Shown here: one piece after another, positions 23,056 to 33,479 of the stretch | How the letters are laid out: each line of letters opens with the position of its first letter | Position numbering within the stretch: position 1 is the first letter of the stretch | From: Polytrichum commune | Taxonomy: Eukaryota; Streptophyta; Polytrichopsida; Polytrichales; Polytrichaceae | Length of the DNA: 64,000 nt | Assembly: GCA_950295325.1 (NCBI GenBank) | Contig: OX485807.1 | Span: forward strand, 18,757,666-18,821,665 | Direction: 5' to 3' | Notes under the pieces: generated by a model | What the model was told of the DNA's origin: nothing | Seen by the model: the letters and a program-made list of their open reading frames with translations, nothing else | Database searches by the model: none | Position numbers and translations under genes: made by a program

Positions 23056-24408
23056 GGCCGATGTTGAGCCGGGTAACAGAGGCCGGGTAAGAAGGCGCCG
23101 GGTATGGGCCAGTTTAGCAGACTTGCCAGAGAAGGAGGGTAATGAGGGTGTTGCGAGGCTTTTAATTTGCTGTGCTTGTTCACTGCTGGAACTGCTGCTG
23201 CTGCTGCTGAGTCCGCATCGTCATCCATGGCGGCGAAGGCTCGCCCTCCCCGGCCTCCTATTCTCTTGAGCACTCGCTGTCTCTTGTTGCCTACGGGAAT
23301 CCTAGCTGGGCCGCTCTTCCGTGAAGAAAGGCCTGTGTTGTTGGATGTGGTTTCCTTCGTTTGTGTCTCTCTCCCCCCTCTCTCTCTCGCTTGCTTGCAT
23401 GGAGTATTTCACAGTCCTCTCCCTCGCTCACGTTACTTTACATTTGTGCTGTCTCTCTAGTGGTCCGACTACTCTTCTTGCTCCCGACTCACCGCATTTA
23501 TTACCATTGCGCGACATTCTCCTGGTCTCGATGACCCGCGAAATCAGCATCTGCGCCGCTAAGGTCCCCTAGCTAGCTGCGTCCTCTGCTTTTAATTTGG
23601 CTTCGAAGTCATCAGCACGTAGGAATGGTCACGTAGCTTGCTGAAGAAGAGCGGCCTTGGAAAGTTCGTTCCTCGGGGTTCCTCTCCTCGCTGTCTTTCT
23701 CGCTGCTGAACGGAGCGCAGGTTTCCACTCGGCCTTGTGAGGAGTTATGATTGAAATCAACTTCCTTATCATTCGCTGGTTCTTGTTCACCCTGCTTCTG
23801 TTTATGTTATTCTTCCAATAGTATTCTCCATGTCCTGGTCCTAATAGTCTTCGCCTTGGTAGAGGTTGAGGATTGCAGCGCCAGCTGTCTTAGAGGGGTT
23901 GGAGATGGTATAAGTCTATGTCGGAAGCAAGGCGCTGTTTAAGTGTCATATTTGCTCCTCGAGATTCGCAAGCCAGAACTGCGCTTGGAGCGTCCCGATG
24001 ACTGTGTTTCGGGAAATATCCCGTATTGAGTGAACTGCGTTGAAGCCATGCCCAACTGGAAGCTAGCGGCCACACACATGAAGCTTGTGTGCAATTGAGA
24101 CCTTAGCATTTGTTATTGTTGGACTTGTTTGAATCAAGCGGTGCCTGCACAATTTGGATGCTCAAAATCGAGCAGAGTTACTCCATTAGAAGAGATCTCC
24201 CCTATTTTGTTGATAATGCCCTTTTACTACACAGAAGAGCATCGGCATTCACAGCACGTATACCTAGGCATCTCTTTATTTTCTCTCCTTTCTGGTGTTT
24301 ATTGCGTACAAGAGTGATAATTTTCATTTTGGGAATGTCATTGCTCAATCTTGTCATTGGATACAAGAACGTGGCACGCGTGTTTTTTCCTTGAAAGGGA
24401 AACCCCGA
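23056..24408 (+). promoter_or_regulatory. Probable promoter and long 5' leader of the UPF0496 gene
   Basis: This region is GC-richer than its surroundings and strongly CT-rich (for example CTCTCTCCCCCCTCTCTCTC near 23370), as plant leaders often are. It holds upstream ATGs, one at about 23227 opening a frame to 23460, so upstream-ORF control is possible. A CTG/GCT repeat near 23190-23212 produces the poly-alanine or poly-leucine short frames seen on either strand; those are not called as genes. A leader intron may end near a TTGCGTACAAG or TTGGATACAAG acceptor (24310-24370), but this is uncertain. No TATA box is convincing. Confidence 0.5.
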
Positions 24409-25512
24409 ATGACTTGCGTTATGCCACCAAGACGAAGGAGCAAGGATCTCGCCTTCGCCATCGAGGAAGAATGCAAGAAAATCTACACTAGTGCCTCGTT
24501 CAACCTGTTTAAGGGAAAGGTGTGTGACTACGACTCCGGTACTGCCGACTCCACTTTCCTGAGTCCCGACCAAGAAGCAGTTGACAAGTTTTTTCAAAGA
24601 ACAAGAGGCGGCCCCCCGCGACCTGATGTTCGTAATGTCTTGGAGACATTTTTCTACAGCACTGTTAAAGCATGTGATCTGTACAGGATGTTGCTCAAAG
24701 GGATCCAAGTAGCGAAGCAGAACCAGACCAGCATCAACCAGGCCCTGCACCTGGTCCACATTGTGCAGCAGGATGGAAACAATATTCCTAGTCCCAGCCT
24801 TCACCACTCCGTACTTGAAGAACTGAAAACTTTTGCGGCATCGGAGAATCCGTTTCCTCAAGAGACACTCGATCAGTTCAATCTAGTGAAACAAGGATAC
24901 GGTCACCTTGAACAGGACCTGGGAGAGATGAAGAAGACACTAGATGCTGAGCTTCGAAAAGTCACAAAACGGACGAGGATCTTGCAATTCGTTATCGTGG
25001 CTGCTGGAAGTCCCGTCCTACTATGTTTGGCCCTTCCTGCAGCATTGGCAGGCCTAGTGGTGTCCACTCTTTCCAATTCAAATGTGATGGCTACAGTAAA
25101 GTCGTGGTGGTTTGCAGTGAAAGAGCAGTTTAATAACGATGTCCTAAAAGTTGAGTGTGCTCAGCTCGACGCGGCTGGTAAAGGAAATTATATTATCATC
25201 CAGGACCTGATGACTATTGAACGGCAGGTTACGCGCCTTCGAAACGATGTGGAGAACACCAAGCACCGGATATTGTATTTTGAGGAAAAAATGAAGGATT
25301 ACGGTTGCCTCTGCGTTGTAGTGCAACAGATTAGAATAAATACAGCGAGCGCTGAGCAACAGATGCAGGATTTTAGTGAGCAGGTTGTATTATGCTGCCG
25401 TACCCTCGAGAAGGCTCGCCAGCTTGTGTTCGAGAAGATTACTGGCCACCAGTGGGACAGAACTATGGACATAGATCCTGAGGATACCTTGTCCTCAGGT
25501 GATGACGAATAA
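24409..25512 (+). CDS. UPF0496 / At14a-like (DUF677) protein
   Basis: The frame gives 367 residues from the first in-frame ATG, or 363 from the ATG at 24421 just before PPRRRSKD. By family knowledge this is a plant-specific, membrane-associated helical protein; Arabidopsis At14a has been linked to plasma membrane and cell-wall/cytoskeleton contacts, and the exact role of most members is unknown. Seen (numbered from 24421): an N-terminal helical part with the family's LSPDQEAVDKFF motif (47-58), the DLYRMLLKGI helix (86-95), a heptad-like region (130-185), one hydrophobic segment at about 188-214, then DLMTIERQVTRLRNDV (262-277) and the closing ARQLVFEKI (332-340). The tail is acidic (SSGDDE). 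Length and layout fit the family, usually a single coding exon. It is intact, with better codon order than anything around it. The antisense frame at 24202-24861 is a shadow. Confidence 0.85.
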   Translation: MTCVMPPRRRSKDLAFAIEEECKKIYTSASFNLFKGKVCDYDSGTADSTFLSPDQEAVDKFFQRTRGGPPRPDVRNVLETFFYSTVKACDLYRMLLKGIQVAKQNQTSINQALHLVHIVQQDGNNIPSPSLHHSVLEELKTFAASENPFPQETLDQFNLVKQGYGHLEQDLGEMKKTLDAELRKVTKRTRILQFVIVAAGSPVLLCLALPAALAGLVVSTLSNSNVMATVKSWWFAVKEQFNNDVLKVECAQLDAAGKGNYIIIQDLMTIERQVTRLRNDVENTKHRILYFEEKMKDYGCLCVVVQQIRINTASAEQQMQDFSEQVVLCCRTLEKARQLVFEKITGHQWDRTMDIDPEDTLSSGDDE

Positions 25513-25860
25513 GAGGAGACAGATTGATCATTTGGTTCCTGCCACCCTTGATCATGGTGGAGAACGTCTGATTTACATAGTTTTTCCAGCGAGAGGCATG
25601 AACAACTCTGGATCTGCGTGTAGAATTTCGGAAGGCTCCTGAAGTTCAAGCACATATGATGTGGATTACAATTTTTTTGAATACACCTGCTGAAGCTAAG
25701 GCTTCCTCTCGGAAGAAGGGTCGTGTTGTCCTAAAGGTCGAGGAGCTCACTGCTCAATGTCTAAATGCAAGTTAAATGCATGCATCAGGAAATATTAAAT
25801 TCTGCTGAGGATTCAGTTAGTATCTCCTCAAAATAAAACTCATTAACCAGATATGTTGTT
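25513..25860 (+). terminator. Probable 3' UTR with AATAAA signal
   Basis: AATAAA occurs at 25832-25837, about 320 bases after the stop codon, at the end of the GC-richer stretch. It is the best candidate polyadenylation signal for the UPF0496 gene. Confidence 0.45.
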
Positions 25861-27502
25861 AGGAGTTTTTTTTCCGAGTGCTGTGAACTTAGATTCATCA
25901 TTCTGGTCGAGACTCTGTGGATAGGAGGTTAATGTGATGCATGTCTGATCGAATGTAGCGTTCTGAGAAATGTTTCTCAAGCAACGGCGGTTAGGGAGGT
26001 CAAGAAACCGGGGGCAGTGCAAATTAATTTTTAAGATGCCGTTCATTGGACATTGAAGAAGACCTTCGTAATTCTAGAAGACAAAAGATCCCTGGTAAGG
26101 CATCGGAGCACGGAGCGTGCTGCAAAAGGTTAGTTGTCCTAATTGGATGCGACATACATTCTACTCTTGAGTCTGGAGTTTACACATTCTTTTCATCAAT
26201 TCTGTATGACTTGTTCCAAATTCGCCCCGTCTTGGAGCCGTGTTGTTAGTGTTTCTTGTAGAACTTGTATTTAGCTCCCGCGTAAAATATATTCCAACTT
26301 CATTCAACTTGCTGGTATATTCCGTTCATATTTATAAAATCATGTTATCCTATCTTATGTTCAGATATGCAGTTGGGGAATTTGATCTTGTGCCTAATTT
26401 GGATTTCACCTACATGATGCTTAACAGGTGAAGCACTTTCAACTGGAGCATAGAACGATAAAGATGATCATTGAGTAAAATACATGTAAACATTACGGGG
26501 ATGGTTTTCTTCAGCAGCGCAAGTCCGGAATCCTAGTAGAGCGAGATGTCTTTTTCAGGAATGTGTGAGTTTCTGAAGAGCCGAAGTGGAGAGACTTTGA
26601 TATTGTTGAAGCATTGATAACGCTTGCAGAGGCTTAAAAACAACAAAATGGTGTGAATCATTTGTGTATCTCCAAAGATGATTTGAGTGGTTACATACCC
26701 GTATGCTGCCACAACTCTGCAGATTTCCAAGCATGTGACTGCCCACTTCGATCGAGGTCTTCAACGGTGCCAAAGACGCAATCTGCAGTCCATCCAGGTT
26801 CTTCATGTCAAACTGTCTGCATACCTTAAGTGCATTTTTGTTTTAGAATCGAGGTAGCTAACTGCAAATTTCAATGCAATGCCATGGTCCAACCTCACAC
26901 TTCAGTGTAATTAGAACCCAAAGCTTGACCTAAGGATAAAGTTGAGAACTATGGGGTCCTAGAAATACCACACCAGAGACAACTGTACTATTTTTTTGAT
27001 TGCGAACGCCTTCTCGAAATGCCTCACATTTTTTAATGATTGTTTGATGCAAATTAATACTTGCAGAACGGGCCATTAAGTAAAACTTGAAGATTAAGAT
27101 TCCAACCATACCACTCCTCCAAACATGTCCAGCAAGGAATGTAGAGAAGTCTTTAAACGGGCTACAAATGCGACTATCAAAGCAGCCCAAGAACTGTCAT
27201 GCATCTCTAACCTCTAAATTCAAAAATCAATACTGAGTTCACATTGATTCAACCACTTTAAACTACACCATTGAATCAGTACTGCTACAAATTGTATCTG
27301 CAAGTTAGAGGGCTCTGTGATTACTTTCGAGTCATGAACCCAAGTAATTTCCAAAATGCATTCCAATCCTGGCGTTATGCATCAAAGAGATGATCACAAC
27401 CTATTTCAAAGTATTATCTTGAGTACTCTTTCAAAGGTTGGAATAATTTCCCAATAATTTGCAGCCTGCCTGCCCGAATGATATCCGAACTTCATTCATT
27501 AG
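25861..27502. other. Downstream intergenic, nothing recognised
   Basis: Short open frames on both strands lack recognisable domains or good codon bias. Part of this may still be transcribed 3' of the UPF0496 gene. Confidence 0.4.
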
Positions 27503-28050
27503 CACTACACTGTTTATGGTATTTAGTGTCACGTACACTACTTTCGAAGGGCCTGAACTAGATGCCTACAGGTCTCAAAGTGTCACGCTCGGTAATTTTC
27601 AACATGATTCCATATATCAACATAAGTAACTTCTTTAAGGTGACAAAATGTTTACATTATGACATTTAGAGTAGCACATTGGGATACGTTAGATGTTAGT
27701 CTTGTGTTTTAGTATGCAAGGGGAAGATATTTTTGAGCGTACTAATAGCAAGTGTCACGTGTTTACATTTTAGTATCCAAGAGGAAGATATTCTTTAGCA
27801 TACTAACGGCAAGTGTCATTTGTGTACACTTTGATCAATTTGTAGACCATTATGTAACATAAGAATGCACCTCATAACACTATTAAGCATACTCATGCCA
27901 AGATATTAGTAAGCAGACTTGAATGCCAAGTGTCATGAGTTAACATTTAGGGTGAAGTTGTTAACCATAAGTGTAACCTAGCATACGCCTCAAAATAAGG
28001 TGAGTGACGTTATTACACATGCGACACTAAATATCACAAATGTTGTAGTA
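27503..28050. mobile_element. CACTA-like nonautonomous element, 548 bp
   Basis: It starts CACTACACTGTTTATGGTAT and ends, read inverted, TACTACAACATTTGTGATAT; both run on into TTAGTGTC. An internal duplication (AGTATGCAAGGGGAAGATAT / AGTATCCAAGAGGAAGATAT, about 27710-27800) lengthens it relative to its relative at 22699-23055. It has no coding capacity. Confidence 0.75.
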
Positions 28051-28253
28051 CCTCTTCCATTGCATGCCAAAAAGATTTACCACAAGGCTAAAATAAAAAA
28101 AATCAAGGGATCCATGTCATGGCAAAAGTGAAATATTCCTAGGTCAAGTGCAAACTTGTGATTGAATCAATGCAAAGTGGAGGTCACGTGAAGTAAGGTT
28201 GCTCTTGTTGTATGTTTGCACACACATGCTTTCCCTTTTCCAATCATCTAAGC

Positions 28254-28580
28254 CACTAGTAGAAAACTATGCCAAAAAGAACCATAGCCGAAATCGGTTG
28301 TTCTTTTGACCAGCCTGATCTGCAGTGGCTAAATGATTGCAGATTTGTTTTCAGGTTTAGCGACTGAATTTTTTTAAGGAATTTGGGCTGTGTAATATAT
28401 CATTGGAAAGGTCTTGAAAACACCTTTCCAACGGTATATTACATGCCCCAAAAATTTTCAAATTGCAGTCGCAAAATGAAAAAGAAAAATCTAGTCTTTT
28501 AGCGACTGCAGATCAGGCTCGTCAAAAGAACCGCAGAAGAAATTGGCTGCGGTCTTTTTGGGCATGGTTTTCTACTAGTG
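28254..28580. mobile_element. Foldback CACTA element, 327 bp, copy 1
   Basis: It begins CACTAGTAGAAAACTATGCC and ends with the inverse, GGCATGGTTTTCTACTAGTG. The whole element is a long imperfect palindrome; inner arms include ATATATCATTGGAAAGGT and ACCTTTCCAACGGTATAT. CACTAGTAGAAAA termini are typical of plant CACTA (En/Spm) elements. Copy 2 is at 30674-30999. Confidence 0.88.
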
Positions 28581-28961
28581 AATGTAGCGGTGATTACACT
28601 ACTTGGTGGTCGCATTGCATCCTTGAGCATCAAGTGTCGCAACAACTAACCTACTTGGGAGTCTTTTTCTTACTTGTTACTTTATCTATAAGACCTTTTA
28701 TAAAGGCATTTTGTAACAAGGAAAGCAAAATCGTTTGTGATTCAATGTGCCATGTGTGCAAATGGGAAGGACTGAACTCAAACTGCACACTTATTCCAAT
28801 TTTGAGCACAACTTTTTTTACTTTGCAACAACCGCAAAACAGAGTATGAGGTGAAGACTTACGATCATAGAATGTTAAATGAGAGGTGGGTAGGAGGTGG
28901 CAAGATTTGAACTCAAAAGTCGTAAAGAATGAGGCAGATGTTTTCTCAATAAGGAAATTAA
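28581..28961. other. Intergenic, nothing recognised
   Basis: An open frame ending at 28849 is partly made of the foldback element and has no recognisable domain. Confidence 0.4.
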
Positions 28962-29381
28962 CATTACAATGATTTATCCCAATTAGTGAGGGAGGGCTAC
29001 TAGTGAGTGTGGGAAATTAGTGAAGGTGACAGTAAATTTCTTTACGTTATGAAATCAGTGTCACCAAAAGATCTAAGAATATTGGCACTATTTTCTAAAA
29101 ATACTATAATTCATAATAACATTATTCATTGAAAGTATTAGCACTTGGCACCATTCACTAACAAGCATGTGTTTCCATGTAATTTTTTTATTTTTATTGT
29201 CACTCTTCAAGCATCTTAGAGCACGCACTAATTCTCTTGAAACCTATGGAAAATGAGCATGTATTCATTAAATTTAATCTCCCACATTAAAAATTTCAAC
29301 TCTTGGTAACGTTGAGATTGGCTAAATAGTGCACGCTTCGGGAATTAGTACCACGCTCACTAATTGAGATAATCAGTGTAG
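28962..29381 (+). repeat. Inverted-repeat element, AATTAGYGAG family, copy 2 (~420 bp)
   Basis: The left end CATTACAATGATTTATCCCA and the inverted right end CTACACTGATTATCTCAATT pair into TIRs that share CAATTAGTGAG. It is homologous to 7049-7500. Confidence 0.65.
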
Positions 29382-30278
29382 CAAGTCTATGACATGTTGT
29401 CTTAAAAAATAGGTAAAAAGAAAGAAAAGAAAAGAAAACAATTTGTCACTTGAGAGAATTTCAAACCACCTGCGCATGGTTCACTTGTGGTTGTTGTCCG
29501 AGTGACTTACAATGTGTGTGGTCCTTATGCGTTCACTCTTCTTAATTGAACAACTATATTTGAGTCGTATATGGCAAGGCTTGTGGTTGAGAATGCACAC
29601 CCAAAAAAAGCATTTGTGATGATGAAGATTGGACTGTGTGCTCAACATAAAGACACCATTCTAGATTGAATCGCCAACAGAATTGGGAGAGCCTATATGA
29701 ATACTCAAAGAGAAAGACTCCTATACCTTCAAATTGCACCTCGAATCCGATTTTGAAACTTGAGATAACAATGTGCGTGATTTTGCAAGTGTCAACAATT
29801 GGATGAGACATTTCCGAATTCGATCCCATGGTCATAATTGGTCTATGGAGTTGAAATTGCCACGATGCGGTTGCATAGATTAGCAGCTTGGAGATGGATG
29901 AGGTCCACATGATATTCAAGGTGTTGGAGTTTGTGTTCTAATTTGCCATCCCCGAATCTTGACCGAGTGGGCAGGGACATGGAATTGACTACCACCACGT
30001 GTGCTCGGGAATTCAACCACTCCTTCACAGGAAACAGAAATCTTGACTTCTTCGAACAGCATCAAACCTTTTATTTTAAAAATAAATAAATTATTTAACA
30101 TAAATAAAAATAAAAATAAATGTTTAATTTAATGATTTTGATTTTGATTTTAATTTTCTGGCACACTTTTCTAAAGAATTGAGAGGAAGAAACCCACGTG
30201 TCAATACCTCCTCAGACACAATCTTTGCTTTGTATATTCAGCAAAATCTTGGCAGCCTCTCTGCCTCCTCAGGAGTCA
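29382..30278. other. Intergenic, A/T-rich tract at 30060-30130
   Basis: No gene is supported. An AAATAAA-rich low-complexity tract lies near 30076-30120. Minus-strand frames at 29554-30101 lack recognisable domains. Confidence 0.4.
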
Positions 30279-31108
30279 GGGCCACTTCACACACGAGCCA
30301 AGAGCCGTGACCATGAAATTGTGGGAGCCCAAAAGAAAGTGTCCAAAGGGCGTCCTTAGACATCTCCAAAATCATGTAGTGTGGTCACGGGCCCTCAAGT
30401 GTAGTGTGAAGTCATATGTGACCGGACCCTAAAAAATATAATGTTATTTCACTAAATTTCTATACATGTGGGGTCCTTACACATGATAAAATGTAATAAA
30501 TCAACGATTATGAGATTTCAGAGTGCCATGGTTTCCCAATTTTGTGTTAGGTTTTCCTTCATGAGGTGGTTTTTGAGAATAGTCCAAGTGACCATGAAAC
30601 ATGATCCATTTGATGCTATGTAGGAAGGAATCCATGTAGACTTCACATCCATCTTGCATTCATGTACTCCGTTCACTAGTAGAAACCTATGTGAAAAAGA
30701 ACCGCAGTCATTTTGTGGTTCTTTTGACCACCCTGATGTGTAGTTGCTAAACTACTATAAATATTTCCGTTTTGTTTTTCGACTGAAATTTTAGGAATTT
30801 GGGGGCGCGTAATACACCGTTGGAAAGTTATTTTCAAGACCTTTTCAACAGTATATTACAAGCCCCCAAATTCCTAAAATTTCAATTGGTAAATTAAAAA
30901 ACAAATATGCAGTCGTTTAGGGACTGCAGATCAGGGTGGTCAAAAGAATTGCAATGGGAAAATGACTACGATTCTTTTTCGCATAGTTTTCTACTAGTGT
31001 TTGGTCCCTCAAGCGTAGTGTGAAGCGAACTTGGACCGGCTCCGCCTTTTCCACCATTGAGAGTCCTTGATGTGTAATGGGGCGGGCTCTCAGTCTCTGA
31101 AGTGGCCC
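30279..31108 (-). mobile_element. 501-bp TIR element, copy 2, interrupted by a CACTA foldback
   Basis: The termini are GGGCCACTTCACACACGAGC and (inverted right end) GGGCCACTTCAGAGACTGAG. The gross length is 830 bases. Removing the 326-base insertion at 30674-30999 and one 3-base duplication leaves 501, exactly the length of the uninterrupted copy at 9099-9599, which lies in the opposite orientation. Confidence 0.85.
30674..30999. mobile_element. Foldback CACTA element, 326 bp, copy 2, nested
   Basis: CACTAGTAGAAACCTATGTG at the left and CGCATAGTTTTCTACTAGTG at the right; the whole length folds back. Flanking bases GTT (30671-30673) and TTT (31000-31002) fit a 3-bp CACTA target duplication with one change. 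The host element's empty site at 9099-9599 reads straight through this position. Confidence 0.9.
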
Positions 31109-31129
31109 TTAAGAGCGGGTTATGTATTA

Positions 31130-31207
31130 GGTAATTGTTTTATTGGAACCGGTTATCGGTGCAGAACCGGTTCTGCACCGATAACCGGTTCCAATAAAAC
31201 AATTACC
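31130..31207. repeat. Perfect 78-bp palindrome with three phased AACCGGTT motifs
   Basis: The arms 31130-31168 and 31169-31207 are exact reverse complements with no spacer. AACCGGTT, itself palindromic, occurs at 31147, 31165 (the centre) and 31183, exactly 18 bases apart. It sits 21 bases beyond the 501-bp element and abuts the inverted-repeat unit at 31209-31394. Confidence 0.97.
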
Positions 31208-31208
31208 G

Positions 31209-31394
31209 GACGTAACTGGTTGGCCGCTTTGTTGAGCCGCGTAGGTGACCTAAACAGTGGGTCACCTGTCACCATAACCGATTTAGATGATCATAACCGG
31301 CTGGGATGTCGAGGTTATCGTCTGCAAACCTGTGTGCTCAGAGCCAATCGTGTAGTGCCACCTCGGCGAAACAAAGCGGCCAACCGGTTACGTC
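31209..31394. repeat. Inverted-repeat unit, 186 bp, beside the palindrome
   Basis: The arms 31209-31233 and 31370-31394 match at 24 of 25 bases (GACGTAACTGGTTGGCCGCT and onward). The interior is GC-richer than the surroundings and repeats GGTGACC/GGTCACC motifs. Another AACCGGTT is at 31382-31389. The open frame at 31067-31417 runs through palindrome and arms and is not called as a gene. Confidence 0.85.
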
Positions 31395-31456
31395 ATTTAA
31401 TGGATGTGTGCACTTAAGATTCCCAAATTCCGTAGGAGTGTAATATTAGAGGTCAA

Positions 31457-31590
31457 ACTACCACGGCTACACCGTTTATAATATTTAGTGTCACCTACTA
31501 TTTGGAGTTACAAAGTGCTACAACTTCTATTTCCCGAGAATGATATATTTTGCCAAGTAAAGTCATATATGTTCTTCAATCTTTGAGCAA
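31457..31590 (+). repeat. Left-end fragment of the 231-bp CACTA-like MITE
   Basis: CTACACCGTTTATAATATTT, then TAGTGTCACCTACTATTTGG and AGTTACAAAGTGCTACAACT match the left end of the full-length copies at 32911, 35156 and 49577. The right end is missing. Confidence 0.7.
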
Positions 31591-32910
31591 CCTAATATTC
31601 AACCTTACCCCATAAGCATTTGTGGTCGTTGGATTTGACTAGGAATTGTCTCGTCCAATTATCAATTACAAATCACGAAGGTTGTCATTTTAAGTTTTAG
31701 AATTAGAGTTGACATGTAAAGTTGTAAGAGGTCAAAGAGAATATTTTTTTCCTCCTTCAAACGTCACAAAGGTTCTCTCAATTTTGTTCATTACGAAACT
31801 TATAAATTTTGACCATGTTGTTCAATCTCATTGAAACATGTGTCATTTGTGTGTCTATTCAAAACTACAAGCAAGTCATATACCACTCAAATATAGATGT
31901 TTGACTTGGGGGGGGGGGGGTGACCACACTAGCCGTGTCTACCTTACAACTTATCATAAATGTACCACAAAAACCATGTTGAGGCTTCATAATCCCACAA
32001 CAAGGAAATAGGAGTTCATTTGATATGGCCCATTTGACACTTGAGGGGTGTATATATTCTCCATTGGAAACCTAAATGGCATGGATAGGTGACTATAAAA
32101 TAAATGAAAATGAAATGTATACATATTAACAGTAGGGTAAAAAATGAACTCATGTATCTATACTAAACTTTATAATTAAATGTGATAAATGCCTCCACTA
32201 CATACACAAAATATAAATCATGAAATAAACAAGCCTTTGTTACATATACAAACCATTGTCACTTTCCAATGAGAAAGTAGGTGTACACTTTTTCATCCAT
32301 AAGATGTAACTCTTAAGAATCAAACCTTAAAACACACGTCATTTGGATGGAAAATATATATTGGATGAAACTAGCATATCTATTGTCAATCTTATCTCTA
32401 CATCTCAGGGCCCCCCCTTTTGGACATCTACCTTACTTCAAAAAATTGATAACCTGATGAAATGTCCACTCTAGAGAAAAATGATACCCGTCCTTGTTAT
32501 ATGCTATGCACGCTAATGCCTCAAAGAATACCACTTTCTACACCCACGTGAGTTTGTACATGTATGAAAGTCCAACCCTTGGAATTCAACATACATCAAA
32601 TTGAATCATTTTACAAAGTGCATTGATTTAAGTCTTGGATTACATATGTAAATTGGGTCATGTCAAATGGACTTCTACTTCCTTGGTGTGGTCTTTAAGG
32701 GTTACACGTTCAATACATTGACCAAGCGTTAGCAATAAATGTAGGGTACGTGAAAAATGGTGAAGTCCCCACTTATTTACGTATGTGGTTGGCTTGACTA
32801 AACTTTGCGCGCATAGGAACTTTCCATTATCTCAATGTGAAGGGTGTGGTCAAAGTGGTCACCGTAATAACCCAGTCACAAAACAAACTAAATGGCACAT
32901 TCAAGAGGAT
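31591..32910. other. AT-rich intergenic with 13-base G run
   Basis: A 13-base G run is at 31908-31920. No gene is supported. Confidence 0.45.
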
Positions 32911-33141
32911 CACTCCGTTCATGGTATTTAGTGTCACTTACTATTCGGAGTCACACCGTGCTATAACTTTGTACTTTATAATGAACTTTTTTTTTATCAA
33001 AGTAAAAATGTTTGTATTCTACAATGTCTAAACAACTGAATTGATCTTTGTTAGTGAAAGAATGATATCTACACCCAAAAGTCTTTAGCATTACATAATT
33101 CCAAATAGTAAGTGACACTAAATACCATAAATTGTGTAGTA
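32911..33141. mobile_element. 231-bp CACTA-like MITE, copy 1
   Basis: The left end CACTCCGTTCATGGTATTTA and the inverted right end TACTACACAATTTATGGTAT both lead into TTAGTGTCACTTACTATT. The TIR is about 45-55 bases. Confidence 0.8.
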
Positions 33142-33479
33142 CACTTTGGCACCGCTGAGCTTAACCCTCAAACCCTAATGTCTTTGAGACTCAAACCTGG
33201 GATGGCAACTAGTGTAAAATAATTTGTAACAGATAATCCATCCATATTGTCCTTGTACATTCATACCAAAGAACAATTTTACAGAATTTAGAATGGAGTG
33301 ATGTAGTGCTCATTGAGACTGCCCATAATACGTAACAATTCTTTGATTTGAACATGTCTATGTATTATAATACATGAAAAATTTGAGAATAATGTGGACT
33401 TTCTCTTGGACAGAGGGGCTAGTCCATAATCTGGTCTCCATCGTACCTAATTTTAATTTATATAATCTACAAAATTTTG

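Noticed and set aside
23022-23273. Minus-strand frame with poly-alanine run
   Set aside because: Produced by a (CTG)n tract in the UPF0496 leader; no other support.
24202-24861. 219-residue minus-strand frame
   Set aside because: Antisense shadow of the UPF0496 coding sequence; no recognisable domain.
22699-28050. Interpretation of the two flanking repeats as LTRs of one large element
   Set aside because: The copies differ in length (357 and 548 bp), each has its own inverted ends, and no retroelement protein lies between them.
31067-31417. 116-residue frame across the palindrome
   Set aside because: Made of element end, palindrome and inverted arms; openness follows from GC content.
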